The notes: generated by a model not told the origin, from the sequence alone. A stretch of 64,000 bases of DNA from DATFKA01 sp035268885 (GCA_035268885.1 DATFKA010000136.1:1-64000); one strand, 5' to 3'. Shown: positions 1 through 8,723, numbered from the stretch's first letter. Program-made: numbers and translations.

Positions 1-41
1 TTTATGATTTATGACGGCATCTTTTTCACCTACTCTGCGTT

Positions 42-77
42 AAAAACTGCTACTGGTGTTAACCACACGCAGTTTTT
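42..77 (-). terminator. Rho-independent terminator after the ABC/M1 permease gene
   Basis: A 9-bp stem (AAAAACTGC with GCAGTTTTT) encloses a loop that can itself pair (TGGT/ACCA). Read on the minus strand, the right arm runs into a short T tract. It lies about 55 bp past the stop codon of the M1-permease gene. A second overlapping hairpin (TTTTTGCC at 73-80 with GGCAAAAA at 88-95) would compete with it. The call rests on visible pairing only. Confidence 0.55.
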
Positions 78-132
78 GCCTTGATTAGGCAAAAAATCTG
101 CTCGGTCAAAATCTAAACTTCAATATTGTGAA

Positions 133-3100
133 CTACTTAAGGTACATTCTATTATTGTCAATATTAAGCTCGACAAAGTGCAGCAGGGGATCAAGAACAA
201 TACTTTTTGAACGGGGTGCTCGAAGTAAGGTGGTTTTATGCTCTCCGGAGGCGAAGGCCCCAAGACTATCCACCCGCAGCAGATTTCCTTCGTTGTCGTA
301 CTGACCAAAATTGATCATTACTCCACCCGCAGCTAATTCATTGACCAAACTGGCATCTAATTTCTTCACTTCGAAAGTTATTTCTACCCCTTGATCCGTC
401 AACTCTTTTACCTCCTTAATACTATTATCGTAAAAGATAATGGACTCCATCATATCGGAGATGATATAATGATATTCGGAAGCCAGCGCTTCCTTTAAAT
501 GCGAAATTAAATCTAAGCTGGTAGGATATCGGTCGGTTCTGAATTTATATTTCTGTAAAAAGCTATTCAAAATGCTGTTTAATTTCTCCTCTCCCAGGTG
601 ATACCGGAGGGTATTGAATGCCATTGCTCCTTTTCCGTAGGCGATGTACGCCTGTTCTGGTTCGACGAGATAAAGGGGGCTTTCCGCACCGGTTTCTTTA
701 GCTCGACCCCGCAGGTATCGCTGCCGCTGGAAAGATAGAAACTGAAGGGCCTTTTCCTGACCAAAGTACTTTTCATAAATCCTTAAACTGAGGTATTCTG
801 TAATACTTTCGGTAAGCATTTTTGCCCCCAATGCATCGGCAGGAACCAATTGGTTACCCCACCATTGATGAGTCAGTTCGTGTGCCTGAACGTAAAACGA
901 TAAGTTGACTTGATCATCGACGTCTTTATTGTTAAGAACAAAGCGAACTTCGGAAGTAGGAATCGCATTGCCCATTACCGAAGCGTAAGTCCCCTGGGTA
1001 TGTGGAAACGCTACTATTCTTACTTCCTGATGCTGATAGGGACCAAAGAAGTGAGTGTTATAATCCAGGGCAGCTTTAAGCCCTTCGACCATATCTCTAA
1101 GGTTGTAGGGATGCTTTTCATGATGGTAAATTTCTAGATCTGTATCCTTGTATTTGTTTTTATCTACGGCATAAATACCGGAATGGAAGGCAAAGGCAAA
1201 TTTAATTTTCTCAGTGGTTTTGTAGTGGAAAAAATTTCGCTCGTTTTCCTGCCAATGTTTTAGCAGCTTTCCCGGAGCCAGCGCTGTTTGTGAAGGATGG
1301 GTGCTAATTCGCGTTTCTATATCCACTAAATCCGCATCCGGAGAATAAAAATTAGCCCCCCCAGCCAGACTATCGGTAGGTGTGCTAGATGAGACGTCCC
1401 AAAAATAAGCTAGCCGGGGGAGGATATCCGTTCGCAGGAAAGTTCCATTTCGCAGTACTGTCGAGTTCTGATAAAAAAGGGTATTGGCTCGGTTCTGAAT
1501 GGTAAAACGCATTCGCATACTGTCTCCGGAAGGAAGCGGTTTTTCTAATACATGTACGGCGAATTGCATGCCCGAATCTTCTTGGATAAGACGGGCAGGA
1601 GTATCAAAAGTATACGACGTAATTTCATCATATCCTCTTTTTACCAGTATGGTATCTAAATCTCGGGAGGTTTTGTTCACCAGTAAATAACTTCCAGTGG
1701 CTAAAAAGGAATTACGCGCTGGGTACAGATGAATATCCAGGTTCACTGAAGTGATCTTAGGGGATTCTACCGACCTATACTTTCCAAAGTCGGCCCTGAA
1801 TTTCTTGAGTTTTTCTTTATTATTTCCAGGGGTTTTGAGAGGGCTATTTTCCTCCTGATAGATTTCCATCCCCAGGAAGCAGAAGAGAAAGCATAAGGAA
1901 AGTAGGGAAAACAGGACAATTCCGTTCAGGCTGCTAATCGCTTTTTTAAAGCGTTCTTTTACCGTATAGGCAAATCCGCGCTCCCAAAACAGATAGCTCA
2001 GTATCAAAATCATTCCCGCAAACAGCAGCCAATAAGTATTGATCATCGCATTTGCCCGCAAGCCATGACCAAAACCGTTTAGGTCGCTATAAACCAACTG
2101 CGGAGCTGAGTTAAACCTGAGCAGAAAACTTTCTATTCCCAACTGGGGTAGCTGGTCTTTCCCCAACCAAAGAAGTAGTAATAAAAACAAGCCAAGATAG
2201 ACATTGGGCATTACGGTGTGGGTAAACACCGAAATGGCTGCCCAAATTACTAAGGTTGGAAAAATGATCAGGAAGAGATGAAAGAGGTATAAACCGATTT
2301 CAAAATGATAAAAACCATTGTACACCTGAAGTCCAATACCACAGAGCAGTAGTAGCAGCAATAGTAGTACCTGTACCTGCATCAAGGCCAGTACTTTGGA
2401 GCCCAGCAGAACCCAATTACTCGTAGGCGTAACGTCGATTAATTGATCGCTTCCCGCCATGCGGGAGCGGTGCACCAACATTCCGGAATAGATAAAGGTC
2501 AGCAGCACAATAATTGCTGAAAAAAAATACATGGGCACTGAAAGCATGATGCGGGTAAGCGGTAGATAGGTCAAATCGCCTGAATTAGTCACCCGGTCCA
2601 AAGCAAATACCAGTGCCAATATCCCCAAAAACACCAACACGTAGAATAGCCAGTTCTTAATAATGAACCGGAGATCAATGGTAGATAGTTTTAGCATCGC
2701 TTTCAGTTCCTGGCGGATGGAAAAATCCATCCGACTAAGCTTAAGGCCCGCCGGGACAGGTTCCGGTTGCTGGCTGGCCTGAATAGGGCCATTTTTCGTT
2801 TGTATTCTCTTTCTAATACCGGGAAACAAACGGAAAGTCTCCTGCTCTAACTGAAATTGCTTAAAGAACAGATAAAACACCCCTAGACTTAGGCTAATCC
2901 ATAACCCTCTATTCCATAGTATCATTCCCCATACCGGGATTGCCTGGGTATTCTGTTCGGCCAGGGTCCAAAACTGGGTTTCATAAGTTATTGCATTTTG
3001 CCCGAAAGGGTCAAAAAGGGCATATAAAATGGGATAAGCTGCAAAAAGATTATCCATCAGAACCTGAAGGATAAACAGGAAGATAACCGCGATGAAGCCC

Positions 3101-3642
3101 GCATAAATATTACGAAAAGTAGCTACAATGGAAAATATGATCAAACCGTAACTGAACACATTGGGTAAAACAAAGAAACCATAAGCACTGAGGTATCCCC
3201 CATAATTAGTCGGACCAATCATCGGGTTCTCTTGTCCCAGTATGAATTCCCCTAATAAAAAAGCGATTCCGATTGAAAAAGTGATAAACACGACGACGGT
3301 CAGGGCACTGAGGAATTTTCCCAGTAGGTAGTCTAACTTCCGGATCGGATAGGTATACAGAATGGGATGTACGCGGTGTTTGAAATCTTTGTAGATCACC
3401 ATGCCGATGAGGGCAGGTAGCAAGAAAAGAAAAAACTTATTAAAATACTGAAAAACAAACCCGATCTCATGGGCAGAATTTAACCATCGTACGACTTCGT
3501 CCGTTTCTGCCACACCGTCAAAATAGCCGCCAGTACCCAGCATGGAAAGAAGCGCAATGGCAAAGAAAACGATCGCGTAAATGTAGGGAGCTGGTTGCTT
3601 TAACAGGCTACTCAATTCGTAAAGATATATGGCTTTAAACAT
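133..3642 (-). CDS. ABC-2 type permease fused to an M1-family zinc aminopeptidase
   Basis: A 1169-residue inner-membrane protein. The first half carries two sets of hydrophobic helices typical of ABC-2 permeases; the C-terminal half (roughly residue 640 onward) is an M1 peptidase domain. The zinc motif HELTHQWWGN starts near residue 921 and a third ligand, Glu in MLTES, follows about 20 residues later. The usual GAMEN exopeptidase motif is replaced by a VMGNAIP-like segment, so substrate handling may differ from classical aminopeptidases. This fused architecture is common in Bacteroidota. I chose the ATG giving MFKAIYLYELSS, because upstream in-frame sequence lies within the ATPase gene; this start overlaps the ATPase stop by 8 bp, implying translational coupling. 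The role is probably export or membrane-linked processing of peptides; the substrate is unknown. Confidence 0.88.
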   Translation of the reverse strand: MFKAIYLYELSSLLKQPAPYIYAIVFFAIALLSMLGTGGYFDGVAETDEVVRWLNSAHEIGFVFQYFNKFFLFLLPALIGMVIYKDFKHRVHPILYTYPIRKLDYLLGKFLSALTVVVFITFSIGIAFLLGEFILGQENPMIGPTNYGGYLSAYGFFVLPNVFSYGLIIFSIVATFRNIYAGFIAVIFLFILQVLMDNLFAAYPILYALFDPFGQNAITYETQFWTLAEQNTQAIPVWGMILWNRGLWISLSLGVFYLFFKQFQLEQETFRLFPGIRKRIQTKNGPIQASQQPEPVPAGLKLSRMDFSIRQELKAMLKLSTIDLRFIIKNWLFYVLVFLGILALVFALDRVTNSGDLTYLPLTRIMLSVPMYFFSAIIVLLTFIYSGMLVHRSRMAGSDQLIDVTPTSNWVLLGSKVLALMQVQVLLLLLLLLCGIGLQVYNGFYHFEIGLYLFHLFLIIFPTLVIWAAISVFTHTVMPNVYLGLFLLLLLWLGKDQLPQLGIESFLLRFNSAPQLVYSDLNGFGHGLRANAMINTYWLLFAGMILILSYLFWERGFAYTVKERFKKAISSLNGIVLFSLLSLCFLFCFLGMEIYQEENSPLKTPGNNKEKLKKFRADFGKYRSVESPKITSVNLDIHLYPARNSFLATGSYLLVNKTSRDLDTILVKRGYDEITSYTFDTPARLIQEDSGMQFAVHVLEKPLPSGDSMRMRFTIQNRANTLFYQNSTVLRNGTFLRTDILPRLAYFWDVSSSTPTDSLAGGANFYSPDADLVDIETRISTHPSQTALAPGKLLKHWQENERNFFHYKTTEKIKFAFAFHSGIYAVDKNKYKDTDLEIYHHEKHPYNLRDMVEGLKAALDYNTHFFGPYQHQEVRIVAFPHTQGTYASVMGNAIPTSEVRFVLNNKDVDDQVNLSFYVQAHELTHQWWGNQLVPADALGAKMLTESITEYLSLRIYEKYFGQEKALQFLSFQRQRYLRGRAKETGAESPLYLVEPEQAYIAYGKGAMAFNTLRYHLGEEKLNSILNSFLQKYKFRTDRYPTSLDLISHLKEALASEYHYIISDMMESIIFYDNSIKEVKELTDQGVEITFEVKKLDASLVNELAAGGVMINFGQYDNEGNLLRVDSLGAFASGEHKTTLLRAPRSKSIVLDPLLHFVELNIDNNRMYLK

Positions 3643-4522
3643 GTTCTTCCGCCGTTTTATGTAGTGTATTAAAATACACATCCTCCAGGCTGACCACTGG
3701 AGCGCTTTCGAATGTTTCACCGGGGGAGGAATCCGAGAAAACCCGAATGGTTAATGAGTGGTCTTCATTGAAGGCAGAGGATAAATATCGATAGGTATCC
3801 TTATAGGATTCAAGCTCATTGGCCTCAATGCGTTTGGTCCAAATTTTTCCTCTTAGTTCTTTAATAGCTTGTGCGGGAGTACTTCTTTTCTGGATTTGTC
3901 CCTGGTTCATAATTGCCATGTCCGTGCACAATTCTTTGACATCTTCTACCAGATGCGTTGAAAACAGCACAATATTTTTGGCACCAATACCCCTCAACAC
4001 ATTCAAGAAGCGGTTTCGCTCGGCGGGGTCCAATCCAGCGGTGGGTTCATCGACGATGATCAATTGTGGATCGTTGAGTAAGAGTTGGGCGATTCCAAAC
4101 CGTTGGCGCATTCCCCCTGAATAAGAACTGACCTGTTTTTTCCGTACTTCGTACAAATTAGTAAGCTGCAAGACTTCAGCCACTTTGGATTTGCGCTCTT
4201 TTCGGGAAGCAAGACCCTTTAAAATAGCGAAGTAATCCAGTAAGCTTTCGGCCGTTTCTTTGGGGTAGACCCCAAATTCCTGAGGTAAATAACCCAATGT
4301 TTTTCGTAGACTCCTGGGATCTTTCTCAATATCAATAGTATTGAATATCACTTTCCCGCTATCGGGGCTTTGTAAGGTCGCAATGGTCCGCATTAGAGAA
4401 GACTTCCCGGCCCCATTGGGTCCCAGAAGGCCAAACATGCCCGTCCCAATTTCAAGATTGATCGCCTTCAGGGCGGTGACGCCATTCGGGTACGTTTTGG
4501 TAAGATTTTGGATAGATAACAT
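3635..4522 (-). CDS. ABC transporter ATP-binding protein
   Basis: A 295-residue nucleotide-binding subunit. Walker A GPNGAGKSS is near residue 37, the Q-loop is in YLPQEFG, the signature SYSGGMRQRFG, Walker B LIIVDEP and a switch histidine in FSTHLVED. It matches the CcmA/NatA group that pairs with ABC-2 permeases. Its 3' end overlaps the M1-fused permease gene by 8 bp, so the two form one transporter. An 8-bp inverted repeat (4575-4600) lies about 55 bp upstream of the start, and an AraC-family regulator gene lies further upstream on the same strand. Confidence 0.93.
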   Translation of the reverse strand: MLSIQNLTKTYPNGVTALKAINLEIGTGMFGLLGPNGAGKSSLMRTIATLQSPDSGKVIFNTIDIEKDPRSLRKTLGYLPQEFGVYPKETAESLLDYFAILKGLASRKERKSKVAEVLQLTNLYEVRKKQVSSYSGGMRQRFGIAQLLLNDPQLIIVDEPTAGLDPAERNRFLNVLRGIGAKNIVLFSTHLVEDVKELCTDMAIMNQGQIQKRSTPAQAIKELRGKIWTKRIEANELESYKDTYRYLSSAFNEDHSLTIRVFSDSSPGETFESAPVVSLEDVYFNTLHKTAEEHV

Positions 4523-4574
4523 TTACCAATATTCGTACTTTCTGAGGAAAATAGCCTGAGATGGCCATCCACAC

Positions 4575-4600
4575 TAGTCCCAAAGAATGCAATGGGACTA
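4575..4600. promoter_or_regulatory. Inverted repeat upstream of the ABC ATPase gene
   Basis: TAGTCCCA and TGGGACTA form a perfect 8-bp inverted repeat separated by 10 bases, 53 bp before the ATPase start codon. No T tract follows on the minus strand, so an operator or 5'-UTR structure is more likely than a terminator. The neighbouring AraC-type regulator is an obvious but unproven candidate to act here. Confidence 0.3.
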
Positions 4601-4658
4601 CTTTTGCAAAAGCGTAAAATGTCGACATTACGGATATACTCCCAAATGGCGTACTATT

Positions 4659-4746
4659 GAAGTTGTTTAAGAATTCCTGGTGAAATGATTGGTATTGGCT
4701 TTCAATGTGTTGCCAAGGGCTCAGTGAGGAGTTTTTAAACAACTTC
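4659..4746. mobile_element. 88-bp palindromic MITE-like element, copy 1
   Basis: The ends are inverted repeats starting GAAGTTGTTTAA, flanked by a 3-bp direct duplication ATT (4656-4658 and 4747-4749). The rightmost 34 bp (4713-4746) are identical to the right end of the larger element at 60606-60853. The element has no coding capacity and its interior can fold back on itself. It sits exactly at the stop codon of the AraC-family gene: the right-hand ATT duplication shares two bases with the TAA stop, so the protein is unchanged. A 3-bp target duplication fits IS5-like transposases, but no transposase lies in the window. Confidence 0.75.
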
Positions 4747-4747
4747 A

Positions 4748-5581
4748 TTAAATAAATGCGGAAGGAGACATCCCCGTCTCTTTTTTAAAAGCCCGGTAAA
4801 AGCTACTTTTTGATTTAAATCCGCACTGATAGGCCAAGCCAACGATAGAAAGTTGTTCTAATTTTCCCTCCCGCACGGCTTTTTTGAAAGCAGCGATTCG
4901 ATAGGAATTGATAAAGTCATAAAAATTGGTATGCATGTTTTGATTGAGCAGCGTTGATAATTTTTTGTTGGTGGTGCCTCCCAGCCTAGCTAGTTCGGCT
5001 AGCGAAAGCTTGGGGTTTAAATAGGCTTGTGACTTAAGCAGGGCATCCTCCAGTTTTTGCTGGAGCTCCTCGGCTTCCTCCTGCTCCAGGGCCTGAACGT
5101 CCTTTTTTTTACGCCGGGATCGTTCCGACAGTTGTTTATCCAATTTTTCGATCTGCCGCTGCCTGACAAACCAATCCTTAGAAAAACGATAGGCAAAGGA
5201 GAAGCTTAATGCCAGCCAAAAGACATTCGGCTCTCCGAATATTAGACTGTCTTTGCTGGTCAATTCTGCCCCAAAGGCAACTTCCTCCCTAAAAGAAACC
5301 AGTAAAGCCGAACGGATGAATTCAGGGACCATAAAAATAAGCAGAAAGCTCAAAAGATAAAGGTGCCATTTTTCCCGATTCAGAAATTTGGGAATAGCCC
5401 AAAGGGCGTGCGCATAAAAAATGACCGGAAAAATAAGGGCTGAAAGGGGAGCCGGAGTATTGGGCCGAATCGTTTTATCAAACCAGTCCGTTGTCCAATT
5501 CACGTTTACGGCACTAAAGATAAAGAGCCAAAAAAGCAAGTGAATAACAGCTTCGATATTTAATTTTTCTACGCGAATCAT
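4748..5581 (-). CDS. Membrane-anchored AraC-family transcriptional regulator
   Basis: 277 residues. The N-terminal 150 residues hold several hydrophobic segments (for example around 10-25, 45-65 and 75-95). A charged linker (about 145-180) is likely helical, followed by a C-terminal AraC-type double helix-turn-helix; the segment GLAYQCGFKSKSSFYRAFKKETGMSPSAF contains the conserved second HTH and family signature. Membrane-bound AraC regulators are frequent in Bacteroidota. The protein ends within the signature, a few residues shorter than many relatives. The gene lies upstream of, and on the same strand as, the ABC/M1 transporter and may control it. A mobile element abuts its stop codon. Confidence 0.88.
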   Translation of the reverse strand: MIRVEKLNIEAVIHLLFWLFIFSAVNVNWTTDWFDKTIRPNTPAPLSALIFPVIFYAHALWAIPKFLNREKWHLYLLSFLLIFMVPEFIRSALLVSFREEVAFGAELTSKDSLIFGEPNVFWLALSFSFAYRFSKDWFVRQRQIEKLDKQLSERSRRKKKDVQALEQEEAEELQQKLEDALLKSQAYLNPKLSLAELARLGGTTNKKLSTLLNQNMHTNFYDFINSYRIAAFKKAVREGKLEQLSIVGLAYQCGFKSKSSFYRAFKKETGMSPSAFI

Positions 5582-5936
5582 TATTAGGTTTTACCTCAAG
5601 CATGATTTATTTCGTGGGCGATTACTACTCGACGTTTTCGGCATCTTTACAGCATTCATGATAAGTATGCCGATTGGTCTAAGATAAATCCAGATAACCC
5701 CTCTAAAATAGGGAGATATGTGGACAAAAACCTAAAAAAGCCTGCCCCGAAAATTGGAGCGGGCTTAGCCTGTCGGCAAAATCAAACCCTTCCAACCCCA
5801 CCAGAGCAGCAAACCATCGCAATTACCAGTGCCTCAGAAACTAGTCGGAACATTCAGAATACATAGCAGGTTTTATATATTATAGTGCAACAAAAACCTA
5901 GTGTGTATATATTAACAACCGCTAAAATCACAATCG
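5582..5936. other. 355-bp intergenic region between divergent genes
   Basis: No credible ORF longer than about 20 codons was found. A weak GC-rich hairpin (GCCTGCCCCG to GCGGGC, about 5738-5766) is visible. The region should hold the promoters of the AraC gene (leftward) and the four-helix-bundle gene (rightward), but I see no exact TAnnTTTG element in it. Confidence 0.4.
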
Positions 5937-6542
5937 ATGGAAATCATCAACAAAATAAAGTGGGCTTTAACTTTATTGCTGGTCTTTTTCTCAATCCTCG
6001 CAACGAATCTGATCGACAAGAATAATTTTAGAAAGATAAAGACCAGCGTGGTTACGATCTATGAGGATCGAATCGTCGCCAATGATCTGATCTTTGAATA
6101 TTTATTATTGACCCACGAAAAGGAATTAGCGCTGGCTGCTTCTGACCAGACCTTCTTTTCCCAACGAAATCCCGAGGTTAATCAGGAACTTAATCGGGTG
6201 ACTGAGCAATACGAGGCAACCAAACTAACCAAAGACGAAGCGATCTCTTTTGGTGCCTTAAGAGAAGACCTGGACCAACTAATGGTGATGGAAGAATCCA
6301 TCAATATCAGTACGCCTAAAGAAGCCTATCGCCTTTTGTTGAGTGATATCAAGAAGAATCTGGATAAGCTTGCGCAAATCCAGTTGGAAGAAGGTAGAAA
6401 ACAGATGACCATGAGTAGAAACACTTTTAAAGAAGTGGAATCCTTCACCCGTATCGAAAATTATTGTTTGATCGCCCTGGCTATCCTGATACCGATCATC
6501 ATATTCGGTTCTACGCGTCCTCTGAAGAAATATTTTCAGTAA
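5937..6542 (+). CDS. Four-helix-bundle sensor-like membrane protein (4HB_MCP-like), no output domain
   Basis: 201 residues with a transmembrane helix near the N-terminus (about 9-25) and another near the C-terminus (about 177-193), bracketing about 150 residues of predicted amphipathic helix. This is the topology of the ligand-binding four-helix bundle of methyl-accepting chemotaxis proteins and some histidine kinases. The protein stops shortly after the second membrane helix (ending RPLKKYFQ), with no HAMP, methyl-accepting or kinase domain. Similar stand-alone proteins occur in Bacteroidota. Downstream lie genes on the opposite strand, so no partner is evident. Function is unknown. Confidence 0.75.
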   Translation: MEIINKIKWALTLLLVFFSILATNLIDKNNFRKIKTSVVTIYEDRIVANDLIFEYLLLTHEKELALAASDQTFFSQRNPEVNQELNRVTEQYEATKLTKDEAISFGALREDLDQLMVMEESINISTPKEAYRLLLSDIKKNLDKLAQIQLEEGRKQMTMSRNTFKEVESFTRIENYCLIALAILIPIIIFGSTRPLKKYFQ

Positions 6543-6559
6543 ACCTCTAGAGACTTAAA

Positions 6560-6730
6560 TTAATAGAAATAAGTCTGGATATAGGTCCAGATGGACACCC
6601 AGTTTTTAAAGACCAATATAGCGATGGCAATCAGGATGAATAGCACCGTGACGCGGATATTGCGCCAGTGCTGCCGGATTCGGTCTCCTTTGTTTTTACC
6701 GTAATTTTTCTTTCTACTTTTATATGCCAT
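6560..6730 (-). CDS. Small single-pass membrane protein, 56 residues
   Basis: Translating the minus strand from the ATG at 6730 gives 56 codons and a TAA stop. The protein starts MAYKSRKKNYGKNKGDR, a strongly basic head, followed by one hydrophobic helix (about residues 27-41) and a short aromatic tail ending YIQTYFY. The gene begins 26 bp after the rsgA stop on the same strand, so it is probably co-transcribed. The ATG start, basic head followed by a clean helix, and operon position support a real gene. The basic N-terminus would stay in the cytoplasm; no function can be assigned. Confidence 0.65.
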   Translation of the reverse strand: MAYKSRKKNYGKNKGDRIRQHWRNIRVTVLFILIAIAILVFKNWVSIWTYIQTYFY

Positions 6731-6756
6731 TGGTGTATTGCGTTGTTCTTTGACGA

Positions 6757-7713
6757 TTACATCCCTTTGTCGCGTTCCCAGTAATTCTGATTCTCTGCAT
6801 CTTCGAGTAAGTTGATATAATTGAAATAGCGGTGTTCACTGACCGTACCTTCTTCTAATGCGGCTTTCACGGCGCAACCCGGTTCCGAACGGTGCAGACA
6901 GTCCCCCCCAAATTTACACTGCGAAGATAAGGCAAAAAACTCTCTGAAGTTATGGGCAATATCGATGGGCTCCAGGTGGTTGAAACTTAAGGTTTTAATA
7001 CCCGGCGTATCAATAATTTGCCCGCCAAAGCCCAGCGGGTGCATTTCTGCAAAAGTGGTCGTATGCTGGCCCTTGCCCGAATAATTTGAGATATCACCAA
7101 CCCGCAAATCCAATTGGGGCTGAATAGCATTGATCAGGCTTGATTTACCTACTCCGGATTGACCACTGATCAGACTGGTTTTATCTTTAAGCAGGTTTTT
7201 AAAAGCCGCCAGATTAAAGCCCTCCAAAGCAGAGACGATAAGCGTATCGTAACCAATTGGATGGTAAATTTCTGTCAGCGCGTGGTAGGTCAATAAATCG
7301 TCATCGGAATAAACGTCTGATTTATTAAAAATAATCGTGGTAGGGATATTATAGGGTTCGGTCATGAGCAGGAAGCGATCGATAAACCCCTGCTTGAGCA
7401 TAGGTTGTACGATCGTAACAATGACTATCGCCTGATCGATATTACTCGCCAGCAAATGCAGGTCGTGTTTCTTGCGGGGGGATTGTCGGACGACGTAGTT
7501 ATCCCGGGGTAAGATTTGTTTGATGTTCCCCTTGCCCTCTTCCTGTCCGGCATCTTCTTCTACCATCACGTAGTCGCCAACGGCCACGGGGTTCGTCAGT
7601 CGTTTGCCATCCAGACGAAAGCGTCCGATGATACGACACTCCAGGATTTCTTCGTTTTCCAGCCTCACGTGGTACCAGCTTCCGGTTGATTTTATTACAG
7701 TTCCTTTCTTCAT
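6757..7713 (-). CDS. rsgA: Ribosome small-subunit-dependent GTPase A
   Basis: 318 residues, normal length for RsgA (YjeQ). An N-terminal OB fold is followed by a circularly permuted GTPase whose motifs appear in the order G4 (FNKSD, about residue 130), G5 (SALEG), G1 (GQSGVGKSSL, about 184) and G3 (DTPG). The C-terminal zinc segment contains Cys-Lys-Phe-Gly-Gly-Asp-Cys-Leu-His followed by a further Cys. RsgA acts late in 30S maturation and is activated by the small subunit. It lies 63 bp downstream of the GGGP synthase gene and 26 bp upstream of the small membrane protein gene. Confidence 0.96.
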   Translation of the reverse strand: MKKGTVIKSTGSWYHVRLENEEILECRIIGRFRLDGKRLTNPVAVGDYVMVEEDAGQEEGKGNIKQILPRDNYVVRQSPRKKHDLHLLASNIDQAIVIVTIVQPMLKQGFIDRFLLMTEPYNIPTTIIFNKSDVYSDDDLLTYHALTEIYHPIGYDTLIVSALEGFNLAAFKNLLKDKTSLISGQSGVGKSSLINAIQPQLDLRVGDISNYSGKGQHTTTFAEMHPLGFGGQIIDTPGIKTLSFNHLEPIDIAHNFREFFALSSQCKFGGDCLHRSEPGCAVKAALEEGTVSEHRYFNYINLLEDAENQNYWERDKGM

Positions 7714-7776
7714 TGTGTTATTTAGTCCCTCCAGGGCTATTTTGGTCTGCCGGGGGCAGACTTGCCTATTGTATAA

Positions 7777-8514
7777 TTATATACCGTGTACGGCCTGAGA
7801 TAGTTCCATCAGGCTGTCGGGGTTTTCTTCAATTCGGGTACCGACGACAATCATGTCTGCTCCAGCTTTCAGCTGCTCTACAGCTTTGTAGGGATCGCGA
7901 ATCCCGCCTCCTACAATCAGCGGCACCTTAGTGTTTTCAGACACGGCTCTGATCATCTCTTTGGGCACCGGCCAATCCGCTCCACTTCCCGCATCCATAT
8001 AGATCGTCTGCAGGCCCAACATTTCGCCAGCCATGGCGGTACATACGGCAATCTCAGCTTTATTGCGAGGGATGGGCATCGCATTACTGATGTAAGAAGC
8101 CGTAGTAGGCCGGCCGCCGTCGATCAGCATATAGCCCGTAGGGATGACTTCCAGGCCAGCGGCTTTGACGTAAGGGGCTGCCACGACGTGTTGGCCAATC
8201 AAAAACTCCGGATTTCTTCCGGAAATTAAAGATAAAAAAAGAATGGCATCCGCTTTTGGAGAGACCTGTACCACACTCCCGGGAAACAGCACCAGCGGTT
8301 GGTCTAATTCTCTTTTTAAGCGCTGCAGGCAATCATCCATCTGGTCTTTTAAGAGTAGACTTCCGCCAACAAGCACTACATCAACTTCACTTTTTCGCAG
8401 CAGCGGAATGATCTTGACTAAGTGGGCCTCCTGCAGATCATCGGGATCAATCAGCACGGCCAGTTTTTTCCCTGGTCTTCCGGTTTTAAGGCTTTGGAGA
8501 ATAGTATTGGCCAT
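7777..8514 (-). CDS. Geranylgeranylglyceryl/heptaprenylglyceryl phosphate synthase family protein
   Basis: 245 residues forming a TIM-barrel prenyltransferase of the PcrB/GGGPS family. Visible motifs are the glycerol-1-phosphate site KLAVLIDPDD near the N-terminus, PTGYMLIDGGRPT in the middle, YMDAGSGAD, and the phosphate-binding VGGGIRDP and GADMIVVGT segments. The family attaches a polyprenyl chain to sn-glycerol-1-phosphate, the first ether-lipid step in archaea. Bacteroidota homologues are known, but the bacterial end product is less clear. It precedes rsgA on the same strand. An exact TAnnTTTG element lies on the minus strand 22 bp upstream of the start. Confidence 0.93.
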   Translation of the reverse strand: MANTILQSLKTGRPGKKLAVLIDPDDLQEAHLVKIIPLLRKSEVDVVLVGGSLLLKDQMDDCLQRLKRELDQPLVLFPGSVVQVSPKADAILFLSLISGRNPEFLIGQHVVAAPYVKAAGLEVIPTGYMLIDGGRPTTASYISNAMPIPRNKAEIAVCTAMAGEMLGLQTIYMDAGSGADWPVPKEMIRAVSENTKVPLIVGGGIRDPYKAVEQLKAGADMIVVGTRIEENPDSLMELSQAVHGI

Positions 8515-8536
8515 GGATTAGAATTATCGGTTGGCC

Positions 8537-8544
8537 CAAAGATA
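8537..8544 (-). promoter_or_regulatory. Candidate -7 element for the GGGP synthase gene
   Basis: TATCTTTG on the minus strand matches the Bacteroidota -7 consensus TAnnTTTG exactly, 22 bp before the start codon. No clear -33 TTTG is visible at the expected distance, so the call is tentative. Confidence 0.35.
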
Positions 8545-8723
8545 GGGATTATCTTTTGCCATTTACCGGACAGATAGAGACGATTTTCCGAATTGAAAGA
8601 AACAAAGCGTACTTGATTTGTTAATATTTTCGTTAAAGTGGGGATTACATCTATCTTTTTCGGCACGTGTAGAGTCATTAATGAACAAATACGAAGGTCT
8701 AATTGGTGAGAAAACAGCAATTC

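Noticed and set aside
4452..4748. A 98-codon minus-strand ORF spanning the ATPase 5' end and the small mobile element
   Set aside because: It begins inside the 88-bp element, overlaps the ATPase gene in another frame and shows no protein-like pattern; the insertion created it.
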